64,000 bases of DNA from Clavelina lepadiformis (Eukaryota > Chordata > Ascidiacea > Aplousobranchia > Clavelinidae): NCBI RefSeq assembly GCF_947623445.1, contig NC_135243.1:3474501-3538500 (forward strand), written 5' to 3'. Position numbers and translations under genes: made by a program. Shown one piece after another: positions 22,301-35,396 of this stretch. Below the pieces are notes generated by a model. That model made no database searches. It had not been told where the DNA came from and saw nothing but the letters and a program-made list of their open reading frames with translations. Each line of letters begins with the position of its first letter. Position 1 is the first letter of the stretch.

Positions 22301-23449
22301 TAGTACCAAGCTGCGCGCGTGCGCACTGCTGACATGGTTTTCGCGCACAGAAAATCTGTGCTGCGCACAAGAAAAGAATTCTACCTGAAGTGAAAACAAA
22401 ATAAACGCAAAATAATGGCCACAGTGCGCACGTGGCACGTCTGATGTTGCTCACAGTGGTCCAAGGACCGCTCAGGGAGTTAGTATGTTTGCTCAGACTC
22501 GTGAAGAATTAGAGGGAACATTGCTGCTTGCTAACCTGGTTGTCATAAGCACGGAGTGTAAGCAAAGACGCAGTTTCTTTCCACATCTCAGGAACGCATA
22601 ACAGCGACTGCTTTCATAAATTTCCAGCCGAACAACTCGTAGCGAAAGTTGCAGCAAGAAGCTAATCCCCTGATATAACTCTGTGTGTTTGATGTCTTGC
22701 CACAACTACACGCCGCATTGTTATTATTATTACTGCTGTTATTTGTCTGCTTCAAGTTGATATAAATTTTGGTAGCTTATATTTCTGTTAATCATTGGTT
22801 ACATGGTAGAGGCAGCATTCGAAGCGGATGCTTTAGCCTACAAGCCATAGCACCAGTCGCATTAGATTTGAGCAGATATAGACAATTTAGAACTGAACCC
22901 TACAAAGCAATTAGCGATGATAAAAACTTACATATAACGCTTGGGCAGAAATGTGATGCTAAAAATATTGACACAAAACCAATTTCTGTCTTACAACAAA
23001 TTTTATTTCCACAAAACTCACTCTGGATACTTCAAATCACAAAAAATCAGCAAATCTAAAATATTACAGCAAATTCACCATAATAAAGTGAATATTTATT
23101 TGAATGAACATGTCTAACAATTATAATTATGACATCACTATTAGTTTATGAACAAATATAAATCAATTTCATCAATGAATTAGTAAATCTGTTGATGGCG
23201 CATCTGGTTGAGCAATCGCTCGATGTCGCGGTTCGAATCCCGGCCACGACGTAATTGCTTTTATAAAAGTTGTTCGATGTGTGGAAGGAATTTTTCTAAA
23301 AATTGAGTAAATAATGTATTTCTGTTTAAAAATGAAACCTGTTTAAAAATGAAACCTACTTACCATTATTACGTCAGCAGTAATTGCGCGGAGTGAGATA
23401 GACGCCAACACCAACATAAACTCGCAACCGCTATAAATTAAAAAATTTG
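22301..23449. other. Spacer between MULE element and NLR gene
   Basis: Apart from the tRNA-like segment at 23191-23252, I see only short ORFs. This is the 3' flank of the minus-strand NLR-like gene. Confidence 0.5.
23191..23252 (+). repeat. tRNA-like segment (possible SINE head or tRNA pseudogene)
   Basis: Contains a perfect B-box, GGTTCGAATCC (23230-23240), and an A-box-like TGGCGCATCTGG at 23196-23207. The spacing is too short for a full cloverleaf and the acceptor stem pairs badly. A tRNA-derived SINE head or truncated tRNA pseudogene is likelier than a working tRNA. Confidence 0.4.
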
Positions 23450-26400
23450 TTAAAAATTAAATTTCTGTGCAAAGTTCAAGTTGACACAAACATGACAAGA
23501 TATAAAGAATACCGAGCCATGAAGCTGGTCAAGGGCGAGTTGAATTTCTTGTTTCTCGCTCGAATTTGCGTCTCTTCCACCTTCGAAGCAACCAACCATC
23601 CACAGATATTCTTCAATTTTAGCGAAAAATTCTGGTCCTGGAATGTCTTTGATTATGTTGCCAAAGATGCTCAACTTTTTTACCTGCAGATGAAATGTTT
23701 GTAAACTACAACCTGGTGTATTGATGAAGCTAATATATTACTACATACAAGTTAATATTACCATTAATTGGTTAATAACTAACCAGCACCACGTGGTCAG
23801 ATTTAGGCCTAGCCTACTGGTCCAACGCAAATTCTTGGTTTTTGAATTAAATAGAAATAATTTTGAGCGATCAATTAAAACAAGTATCGAGTATTAGTTG
23901 AAGAAACAAATCCTGATAATAAGTTTGCAAAAATATTTTCAGTTTTAAATAAAATGAAACTTTTCAGTTGACCCAAAAATTAACCGGTACATGCCAGGCT
24001 AAAACTGATCCAACAAAATTTTGTCATTTTTTTATTAAAATGAAGGAATTTTAAGCGACCAAGTTTATCGCAGATTCCACATTCCTTGTAGATTCAAGTA
24101 ATCACTAAACCGTCGCAAAATTATTCTGCAATTTTATATAAATTAACACAAAATATCCGACCTACACTGCCCAGTAATCTCAACAAACTGCCTTGAAAAA
24201 TATCTTCGTACTAGCCATAATGACGTCATAAAAACAAATGTAAACAATTGATTATGACGTCATATGCTGTTCAAATCAAACGATAAAAAGTTGAATAAAT
24301 CGTCAAACCTTTCCAGGCATCTCAGAGATCGCCGAAATTAATCTTTCCACATCACCAGGGGAGAAGCAGCTCATCAGATGAAGCTTCTTTAACTCCTTTT
24401 GTTGTTTGCTTAAAACGTCACAAAAGATCGCGGCTTCCGATGATGACAATTTCAATGGATACAGATTCATCTCTGTTGGAAAGCGCTGTGACGCCATATT
24501 GAAGAGTTCCATGTCGCTGGATTCGTTTAATTCGCATAAAAGCGAAATATATTTGCGTTTGTCGTCGTCATCTAAACAAACATAATAGTTAATTATTTAC
24601 CGGTTGTAGTTCGCCGCGTTATAAAAATAAATTTAAGACAGAAATTTTTCATGTTTAGGCAACAAAGTCAAGTTGAAAGCGAAAACTTACTTTTCTTTAA
24701 ATTATCTGTTTGGAACGAATTAAAAAAGAATCAGGCATTTTAAACTGAAGATAAACTTAATACAACAACCAGAATTGATCTAAATGACATGTGGCCTATT
24801 TAGCCGGCAAATATTTTCACCAGAATCACCGGCAGCCTACTAAGCTAGGCTCTGTACACTAGCACTGGCAATATGTTTGCAATAGACATGTAAATTACAA
24901 AACTTACCTTTACTTGGCCTAGTAGGCTGCTGTACTAATCTACCAGTGATTATGTGGAAATATTTCCCGGCTAAATAGGCTACATGTCATTTCAATCAAT
25001 TTTCACAAAATATTATCACACAAATATTTTCACAGCATCACCAGTCTGCCAGCAGCCTTACTGTACTAGGCCAAGTAAAGGTAAGTTTTGAAGTTCAACA
25101 TAAATGTGTGTTCTGCTGCACATAATGCATGTCTATGGCAAAAATACATAACATGCACATGCAGTTTATTCAATTATTCGCAGATTTAGGACAAAGTCAG
25201 AAAATAAACTTACCATACCAATCGATGAGCTGCCTTTTCTTAAATCGTACCAGCTGTGACTTTAGTGCTTCTATCCAAATCCTCCTCTTTTCAGCAACAT
25301 CTGGAAATAAATTATTATCAAGCTTAATACTGACAGGTGACAAATATAGTCTAGGCCTAGACGAAATGGCTTGCAATGAAATGTAGGCTAGAATGCAGTG
25401 AATTGTACTAATTTTAAATATCGCACATTTTTTTGCATATACTTGCTGTATACCACCAAATTTTCAATTTTCTGACTGAGTGACTGCCATTTACTGAAGT
25501 TGCATTTTTGATTTACCAAACTGTGCGAATAGCTGCTCATAAAACAGACAATTATTTTATCGTTTTGATGCTGATTACTACAGTTTGAAAACACTATTTT
25601 CATCCAAATTTGATAAACAGTAGTCTTCGAAATAGGCACAGTATATATAATGCTAAATACAAAAAAATGGGTTGCAGTAATAATTTCAGACTGCATGTTA
25701 ATAGCAGTTGCTAGAGCATCTTTTATTTTATAACGGTTATACAGTATATAACAAATAAAACGCAAACTATTTGTTATAATAAATAATAAGCAAACTGTGC
25801 ACGAGACTGTTTTATTAGAAAGTACATGGATCACGAACTGTAAGGGGTGGGCAGTCAGTACTTTGAAAATACCGTCGGTAACGGTACTTGGCAATGAAGG
25901 ATCCAACGGTTCCGGATTTGGTACTATTTCAAAAAAGTAGTCAGATACTTTGCCAGTACTGGGTACCAAGATACTTTTCGTGCAGTGGATCATGTTACAA
26001 GTGCATTTTTTGCTGATATTATGGCCCCGCTAAAGGTTACTTCAGGTCAAAAAATATGTGAACTGACTCTATGCGACTTTATTAGACATTCGTAGATTAA
26101 AAACGAGATAAAAACACTAAAATTGAAATCAAGTTTCAATTAAAATGAAATTTTAAAAAACAAACTTCTGAAAACCTTGAAGTAATCATTTTAAAAGTAC
26201 CAAGCACTGGGACCAACTTATATTTCTTGAAAAAGTAATTCAGTACAGGGATTCGGTACTGTTCTCTAAAAGTAAGGATGGTATCGGTACTGAATATAGT
26301 ACCGCTATACAATAATTTGGTACTATAGTACTGCTGTACTGCCCACCTCTGCCAACTGTACTAAATTTTGTTCAATAACCGATGCTTGATTGGTGGGGAA

Positions 26401-29400
26401 TCATCTCTGAGGTCGTGTAAAAGTTATCTTCTAATACCATATTAGCAAAGAGAAATAAGCGAAATTATTACACTGCATGTTAATGCAGTATACTTCGTTT
26501 ATTATGACTATCTTCAGACCAGACCATTTTGGTCACAATAACCAAAGCTGCAAGCCTGATACAGCGCCATACACCAAGCAGTATCGACACAGTCAGAAAC
26601 AAATTGACTAAACTTTCTAAAATCTCATACATTTCTTACATGGTGCGAAAGAAAACTCCCATGGCACAGTCATTCCTGTCACATTGCATAATAATTGACA
26701 AAGAAACATTGGAGGAATAAAATTGAAAAAGTGGTCGTAATACTCAAACACAGGTCATTGTAAACAGAGACATTTGTATGGCAAAGTTTGGGACTATATC
26801 AACATGGTCATATAAAGCGGGTGGTGATATTAAAGCCGACTTTATTGCATTTAAATGTGTAACACACCATATGGTGGCTATCATTTTTTTACATGAGTGG
26901 GTAGGGGCAGCCAGTGTAAAATAGCATAAGTGTTAGCCTAAACCATATTTGAGCTATATTATTTTCTGTTGGCCGAGACACCAAACAGAAACAGGTTTTG
27001 CTTGCTTTAGTAGTAGTGCTGTAATTGCTTTTGTAATAATAAGGAGAGCAGTACTGAATCAGTTTCAAAACCAAATTTTTGAAAAAACAATCGACACATT
27101 GCAACCAAACCATGTATTATAGTATTGTAAACGTTTTTATTATACAGATGACTGTAACTGTGCTTATGCTCCAAATTAGTTTATTCTAATTTTCTGCTAG
27201 TATGTTTAGTTGTGATTTTCAATGTCAAAATACTTGTATATAGCAAAATGGCAATATAAATGATTTCCAGCTGTGACACAAAAACTTGTAAATTAGTAAT
27301 TAAATTGCAATACATTTGTTCTGTTTTAAATTTTATGAAATTTATATTCTTAGAATGACAACTCATGTGCAAAACAGCCACTGATGTATTTCTCCACCAC
27401 CTGCACTCAACCTCAGAGACATGCGCAACAAACACGATGTCTATCTTAAGTGGCAACCATTCCACAAACATCACATGCATTTGTTTGACGTGAACGCCAC
27501 CTTGTGCTGCTAGAAAAATGCTATCAAACTGCAACAGACCTGATTGAACTGTGTGTCAAACCAAAACTGATGAAAATCAATGAAAAGCCTTGTTTAAGTA
27601 CCGGCTTATAACAGAAGTTACAATGCTGAAACTGATCAATAGTCAACCCAAAAGTCAACCACAGACTCTTACTCCAGTAACAACTACAGAGTGATCACAT
27701 GATTTGGCAATGGACATTGTTTATCTTACTGCAATAATGTTTGTCATTATCCCTTAAAACAGAGTAAACATTGTATTCTGTGCTGCATTTGCCACAATGA
27801 GACAATGACAAAAGAAACATTTCATGCAACTTATGACTGTATATTTATTGTCAGGGCTGGTCTTAGGCCATTGCCAGTGATTTAACCAACTTGGGCTACA
27901 TGCTGCTTAGTACCAAAACAGAAATAGTAACAAAACAGAAATCGCAGATCACAGTGTTCTCAATTTGTTCTCGAAGTGTTATTATCAATGTTATTATTTA
28001 ACTTTTTTTCGAAAGAGAATGTGAACTTGGTGAAAACATATCACAAAGCAAAGATTTGATGAGAGCTGATTTGCAAAGAGTTTATATTTGGTTAACGTTG
28101 TTATGAATATTATTACATTAAGTTATTTCAAATTGGCAAAAAATTCCCACTATCAGTTCTTGCATTGGGTTCATGCTTAGTAAGGCCTGTTTTGTATACT
28201 ATACAACACAAAAGTACAAAAATGACAATTTATGGACCGGCTGTGTTGAATGATGTGGAAATGACAATGCACAAATTACAGTTAATGCCACGGCACTTAC
28301 AAACAATGTGCGAAAACAAATGTACCCAATATTGAGCTTTATACCACCCAAATAGATATGTGTAAATCTGATCATTCAAGTAATGTACAAAATGTTGTAT
28401 CAGTGTTCGAGTAGAAATTGTAATACAGTTAAAGCTCATTAACTTGACTTCATTTGAATGGAGATCCAAATAATTTAAGGCAACTTAAATTAATAAAATG
28501 CATGTTAACTACTAGTAGTGACAAGTGTTCTTTTTGTTTCCCAGAGCATAGTTAGTACTAATTATCTCAACATTAGTGAAAAAATTGTTATCAGTAGAAA
28601 TAAACATAAACACCATAGTGATTTATTTATTTGATTCAGTAATGGGTTATTATAAGCTAGAAATATAGCCTGTTCATCCAAAGTTAACTAACTCAATGCC
28701 TTTTCAACTCAAAGATATGATTTTAACTTTAGCGTATCACATTTAAGAGCTTCAGCTGAAGGTTATACTCAATATATGCAACAACAAATGGAAACAACTG
28801 TTATGAGAACAATTTAAGAAACTAAACAAAGTGAGACAAAAGCAGTTCTAGAGCTCCACAAGGCTAGTGCACTAAGCCAAGAATATCAGATTTAAACAGA
28901 TATAGCAGTAGCACAGCAACAAGCATGGGTGCTACATCTAATACCATCATCTTGCTGTGTAATACTTCCACAAGAACAAATCTCTCTTTTATCACATCTA
29001 ATTTACAAAAAAGACTCATTGTAAAAGATGATAAATGAATGCAACTATTATCCTCCAGTCATGTGTTTATGGTTAATTACAGCCAATTTTACCAGCCTAT
29101 GATAACTGGAAGTAAGTTAATTGGTCATTTTACTTTGTGTTAAATGTTAACCACTTTTCGATGAACATTATTATGCAGTTGTGTTTAAGTTCTTGGACCT
29201 AAAAAAACAATGTCCATAAAAGCTTTTGTAAAATATGAGCAGAGCTTTCACATTGGAACACTTCTGAAAGCAGTAACCCAGGAACTTTAGCTTGACGGTT
29301 ATAACATCTATTATAAATTCAAGTTTTGCAATTTGTTAGACGGTAGTGTGCTAAAATTTACAGTCACCTAAAATGTGGGCAAAGACAAAGCAAGGCAAAA

Positions 29401-32400
29401 ATTGATGTTCAATGATGATTAAAAAGGATGGCAATGGCAAAAATGATTAAAAATTGCAAAAATGATTAAAAAGGATCGTAAATGTAGTTCTGTAGTTGCA
29501 AATTACACGAAAATTTGTTTACCCGTAGCCTATACATAGGCCAACTACTGCACCCAAACTTGTCAGAAAATTATTCATATTTTGTTTTACATCTTACCAA
29601 ATTCTTTAGCCTGCTATGTTTCTTATGCACTGAAACATGCCGTAATATTCGGCAACTTTTCTTGGAATATTACTAAGTTTTAGTCAGACATAAAACGTAG
29701 GTTTTTCACATATATGCTTATTACCGGTACTTTACCACAAGTTTCGGCTTTAGCATTAACCTTGTTCTACGGTGATGACGGGATAATCCAGACGCCACAT
29801 AATCTTCATACCTCATTAACAGTGATAGTGTCCATCTTAACTTCGCAACGTTTACTTTTGGAGTAGAACTAAAATTTTAAATAGTTGCGCAAGTGGCAGT
29901 TACAGTTAACTTCATCAATTGCAGGTCTGGATCAGTTTGATACAAAATGAAAACAATGAATCGATCACGTGACTTTGTTGTTATTTTGATTATTTTCACA
30001 ATAACCATTAGAGACGATGTTTCCACCAAACCTTTGGAAGTTTTAATAAATTCTTTGCAATGTGCTTCGTAGTACTTTAGGATTGATTTATAATGAAAAT
30101 AAAATTATTAAAATGAGCATTTATTTTGTATTCGATACCATTTGAAATAAAATGTTATTTTTTGACGTTATATTATAGTGATACTCGCTTTAGTCTTCTA
30201 GGCCACATTTGCCTGATTTATTTGTGGTAATTATCGTCGTAATTGTTTATGTCTTTGCGACCGCCAACGTCGGCACAATTTTTCGTCACTCATATTTACG
30301 GCTTAAAATAAAACGAAAAAAATGTGATTGAAAGGATACGTTATTGTAGTGTTATTGTGGAATTAAAAGTTACGCAGATGTTAAATCAATGAACATCATA
30401 TTGACAAAGCTTGTCAAGTTGTAGCGAGTGCAATAGTATCATGATTCATGACCCATGCGGCGGAAGATTTCATCCCCGATAGATACGAAACTCATCTAAT
30501 TTTGTCGGAAAAACACAAGCTAAAGCTTTATAACGATGAACATAAACGTAAGTCAAAATAAATAAAACTTGCAATCGTACCTTACAAATTCTACTGCAAA
30601 GTTCTATACGATTTGGCACTGCTCTATATAATACAGAGTTTCTGATACCGTTGGGCGTTGGAAATTTTGAAAATTGTATCAAATTACTTTGCAAAAGCAT
30701 TTGCAAAGTACTGTAACAAGAACAGAATGGTACAAACCGGATAAAGAGGATGCCTTCATATATTCCTGTTGTTCTCTAGACCTAGTTGAAAGTAAGGCTG
30801 ATGACTGATGTTCTGGAGATGATATCTTATCCTCTGCTGGTTCTTGTGTAAGTGAAATCTGCTCCTCTACCTTCTCATCTTGTCTGAAAAAGTCATAATT
30901 GCTTTCGTCATTATGTCTAATAAGAAACCGTTTATACTAACAAAAACCTTTTAAACTTCACCTGTTTAAGCAGCAAAAACAGCGAGATATCAAGCACGAG
31001 CGTTCTCGCTGATCGTGCCCAGTTGCGGCAATATTGCTGATGCTGGAATCTGAAGAAAAGTTGATATTTTGCAATTTTCATTTTTGAATAAGTTAATAGT
31101 AAATCATAACTTAAAATGCACATTGCTATTATCCTCAAAATACCTTTCATCATATCTATGAGCAGACCGCAAACAAATCTCCTAATAACAGACCACTTCT
31201 CGTTGGAAAATAGCTCGTTTGAAACAAGTTGTTTAAACGTATCAATGGGCAGCTCATTAACGATGAACTTAGCGGTGAAAAACTCCTGATACAGCTGGTG
31301 GGCGAAGTAATACTTCACGTGGCCATCAAACACACGGCAGACTGCAGCAAAATGAGCGTAAATGCCGACGACGATATCTTGTATCTGGTCTGGTTCAAGA
31401 CCAACTGCTATGAGGTCGTCACGTGTTATGACAACTGAAGACCTCATGGTGGTTTTGTAGGCCACTTCACTGAGCTGCAACAACAAAACAAGTAATAATA
31501 TGTTTTTGTACATTGTCACCATATTAGGCAAACAGAAACATGTTCAGTTCTCTCACCTGCTGTACTAGTAAAAGGATGTCCTTGTGTTTTGCATTGTCAC
31601 TGCATCGGAGGTTCTCCAAAACTGTGGCAAAAACCCGCGTTGTGGTGATGATTTTTCCAATTTTTGTTGTAGGAGCCAAACCTGCTGCTATAACTAACTG
31701 AAGCAACAACGGGTTGAAACAAAGTGCAAACACAAGTTTAGCATTTCGGGAAAGATCATTCCAAAGTTCGTCGGCAGAAGCACCAGCGTAAAAATAAAAC
31801 AGTTCCTTCATACCGTCAAGGGGCAGATCACCAAGTAAGATTGTAGAGTCAGGACGTAGTGGAGCAGGAAGCGAGATAACACTGTGGGGCCTGGATGTGA
31901 AAATGAGCTTAATGTCTGGAAGGAAATGTTTATTGCATAAGTTGGCAATAAGGTCTGGTACACTTTGGGGAGTATCATAGTCCACTTTGGGTACTTTGTC
32001 TTTAAGTGACCACTCGGCCTGATCCAGACCATCAAAGAGTAGAAGACAACTTTTCTGATTTTCTTTGATCCACTCCCATGCATCCTCTCGAGTGGTTTCG
32101 TCTAAATCTGGATAAATGTTATCCATAATTAGCTTCCGAAAACTGACCTTTTCGCCAACTGGCATCTCCATAAACTTGTAATAAAGACATTTGTATTCTT
32201 CTGTTTTGGCTAATCTTTTGGACAAAGTCGTCTTTTCGGATCCGGGGTAACCTATGAATGCTGTAAAACGATCTTTGGACTTCAGCAATTCTTCAAATTC
32301 AATGTCCTCATCCCGCTTAAGTGTAACAGGTTCACCAGTTGACGGAGCATAAGTTTCATGTTCTGGAGCTGCCCTTCCACGGAAATAAGATACTTTAGTG

Positions 32401-35192
32401 TACTTTGGATGGACAATTGGAATATCTGCTACTGAGACATCGATTCCAGCTTGGAGACGGATGTCATCTTCACGACGTTTATTTTGCTCTTGCAAAACTT
32501 TTCCAATGGCTTCCTCTCGCTTTCCGAGTTTTCGGTGGTCTGGTAAGAATACAGACCTTTAAAGCATGAGTATTTAAAAAGGGAACCGCATAAGGTTATA
32601 TATATATCTATAAAACGGAGCAGTTGCAGAAATCACTTGTTGTTTTCCTCAGCAACTACGGCATATAAAACAAACATTAATGGTTCATTAAATACATCAT
32701 TGTATATACTAACCTGCTTTATTTGCCTCCAAACATTTCGTAAATTGGTATTGTTCATTGGGATGATCTATGGAACAGGTAAAAAAGAGTTATGTATCGT
32801 TGAAAGGAAAAAAGTCCTTAGGAATCATTTTGGTTTTGGTTCCAAACCCAAATACATACAAGAAATAACAGTGCCAAAATGCAAAAGCCTTGATTAAAAC
32901 TTTAAATCGATCCATTTTATCGGTGTACTTTAGTCACCAGGTGAAGATAAAATTTAATTAGATTTTTTTAACGTAAACTAATCTTTTTTCTAGGATATTC
33001 TTAACTTTTTTTTTAATTTCATTTAAAACAAATTTTCCTGTTTGCAATATTTGAAAAAAGCTGATTCACACAGAACTTTGTTATACTTTGACCTGAATGA
33101 GATTATGAAGTATTATGAAGTTAGAGTTTGACCTGAGTGATATTATTAAATCTACTTATAGGCTTACCTCGAGTAACATTTTTAAACCGATGTATAAATA
33201 AAACTTTAAAAAGGTGCAATGTTGCACACTTCCAAAACATACCTGCAGATGAAGTCGTTGGTGGATTGGCAACTGAGGGACTGGTACTTGGTGCTGCCGT
33301 TTGTGAAGTTGATGTTGAAATTGGTTGTTTAGGTTGCGTAAAACCGGTTTGCTCTAAGACATGAACACATTATACAAAGCATGAAGCTTTAGTTTCAAGC
33401 AAAAAATAATAACTTGCGAATAAAAGTTCATATAATTTTAAACCGTTGATTTTAGCATCTTCAAGAAAATTTGCAAATATACCAGATGTTGAAAGGATGG
33501 ACAATTACAAGCCAAAACAAACGCAGCACACAATAATGATGACTGTAACAATGGTATGAGCGTCTCAAATCATTTAGCATTTAGATGCATTAGATGTAGG
33601 CAACAAATTATAGCTTGGAAATATATAATAATGATATTCAGAAGCTGCAATAAAATAAAGATTGAAGGTGTCTAAATTCAAATCACTGAAACCAGTTTAT
33701 AGAAAATAGAAATAAGCACAATGATTGTTTGCAAAAGTAAAACAAATTCAAAAACATTAAACTTTATTTTAAAGATAATTTTTAATTGTACATTATTGCA
33801 TTTTCTAAAAACATAAGTGATACATTTTAAACAAATTCAAACAAAAATTATACGTATCGAATATACACCTTGCGTTTAGGATTTTAATTAACTGTAGAAT
33901 TTGTAACTTGTGTAAACAAAACATGATTAATACATACAGTATTCACTACTTTTTTGTCTATAATCTAATCATTACTTGTAGAAGGTATCTCAGTGTTCAA
34001 AGCATTGGATTGATTGGTCACTTCTGAGATGTCTGTGTGGGGCTCAACCTGTGGATTTGCTTCGATCGGTTGCTTTGGATGGGTCACATCAGGTGGATCT
34101 AGAAATGAAAATTTCAACAAACACTACCAACCGTACAAATGAAATAACTAACGTATGAAATAGAAAGACAAATAATAATCTAAACAAACAGTTCGCAGGT
34201 TGGCAGATAATACAAAAACGGCATATTTGAATCAGATTTTAAACAAACGTTAAAACATTGAATATGCACCTTGTGTTTGGGTGTTTGATTGAGGAGGATC
34301 AAAGAGATTATTTACCGGATCCTGCTGCTCAATGCTTGGTTCAAATCTTTTTGCAGAATCTTTAAAATATATGGTAAGCTCAATGAGAAAGAAAAACAAT
34401 GTGATACCATAAAGAAAGACAAGAAGAATTTTACAAGGAAAGGTTGTACGGTCTTATAATAATCACCTAAAGGATTTATTTGTTTCTCTTTAACTTGTGT
34501 TGCTTTTGTATTTTTCAAGTCCCTGATGTATTTTTGCTTATATTCTCTGTTGTCTTGGTATCGTCTTTGATCGTGATGTTGGTATTGTCTTTCATCGTGG
34601 TGATAAATTTTAGGAGCATAATTAATCATGACTGTCCCTGTGTAACCACAAAAGTTAAGATTTTCATGTATAAAAAGGCATCACAATAATATGGAAACAT
34701 AATTTGATAAATGCAACTAATAGGTTTTAGGTATTTGAAATCAATTGTGTGCCTACGTATTCAGCAAAACATCTTCATAAAACTTACCAACTCCGCTTTC
34801 AGCCAATTTGCTTGTAAGCTCATTCCATCCTGGATCGATTCTACTTAAAGCACTCTGAGAAGCTTCAGCATTTTCCATTGTTTGCAAGACTTGATTTCCT
34901 GCATCTGCAGGCCCTGGATTTAAAGCAAAGGAAAAATAAAACAAAATTTATTTTATATCAAATGTAGCCTAAAGGAAAACATCAAAATGTTTATTATTAA
35001 TTACAGCAAAGACAAAAACTTAATCATTTTAATCTCATATTACTCACCATGAGACATCCCCGCTTGCATTGCAACAGCACATGATGTTCCAGGTTGTTCA
35101 TCACTTTCACCTGATGAGCTCTCTTCGTTGTTATCAGGTTGTACAAGTTGAGGTTTATCTTCGGTCAATCTTTGCTCTTCTGGCTTCGACAT
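23450..35192 (-). CDS. NLR-like protein: NACHT, winged helix and short LRR (11 exons, 887 aa)
   Basis: Probable cytosolic NTP-dependent sensor of the NOD-like receptor type. Exons in transcript order: 35048-35192, 34788-34913, 34467-34637, 34270-34359, 33976-34098, 33243-33353, 31557-32539, 31144-31474, 25214-25300, 24309-24571, 23450-23683. Each has GT/AG borders, all phases match, and the sum is 2664 nt. Residues 1-255 are polar and low-complexity (Ser/Glu-rich, then a Tyr/His/Gln/Arg-rich stretch, then Pro/Thr-rich). NACHT follows: P-loop GYPGSEKTT (about 352-360), Walker B LLLFDGLD (about 421-428), sensor IKLIFTSRP (about 465-473). The winged-helix signature YYFAHQLYQEFFTA is at about 637-651. 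LRR-like segments (ELKKLHLMSC, VKKLSIFGNII) close the protein. No death, CARD, PYD or TIR domain is visible. Oddity: Glu replaces the P-loop Gly before the catalytic Lys. The start is supported by its AAGT-ATG context and lack of upstream coding sequence; 5' exons could still be missing. Confidence 0.8.
24773..25001. repeat. Inverted-repeat (MITE-like) element in NLR intron 9
   Basis: Ends are imperfect inverted copies of AAATGACATGTGGCCTATTT, followed by AGCCGG. Between them, TAGGCTG/CAGCCTA words give further self-complementarity, and the pattern continues to about 25085. No ORF, and no clear target duplication. Confidence 0.6.
25842..26351. mobile_element. hAT-type MITE in NLR intron 8
   Basis: A 510-bp element with inverted ends AAGGGGTGGGCAG / CAGAGGTGGGCAG, flanked by 8-bp repeats CGAACTGT and CCAACTGT (7 of 8 match). 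CAGAGGTGGGCA is a common hAT terminus. The interior repeats GGTACT/AGTACC words and has no transposase ORF. Confidence 0.7.
26352..31143. other. Large NLR intron 8, no recognised gene
   Basis: The intron between the winged-helix exon and exon 9 spans 25301-31143. Nothing beyond short ORFs is visible on either strand in this part. Because exons 8 and 9 are in phase, no extra exon is needed, but in-frame cassette exons such as further LRRs could be hidden here. Confidence 0.5.
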
Positions 35193-35396
35193 ACTTCAAC
35201 GTTGCAGTAATTATCTTAGCTTATGTTTTATATACCTGGTCAAAATTGTTGACGACGTAAAAGTTGTCCGAAAATAAAAAAGATGTAAGCAGGATGTTTA
35301 CGAAAAGAAATTAACTGGAAAATGTAAACTGTTGTAATAAATGTCCAGATCACATTGTTTTACACATCCTGAATCAGGATGGCCTTCTACAGTATT

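Noticed and set aside
27181..27534. 117-codon minus-strand ORF in the large NLR intron
   Set aside because: No splice borders, motif or phase fit with the NLR exons; the exon 8/9 junction is already in frame.
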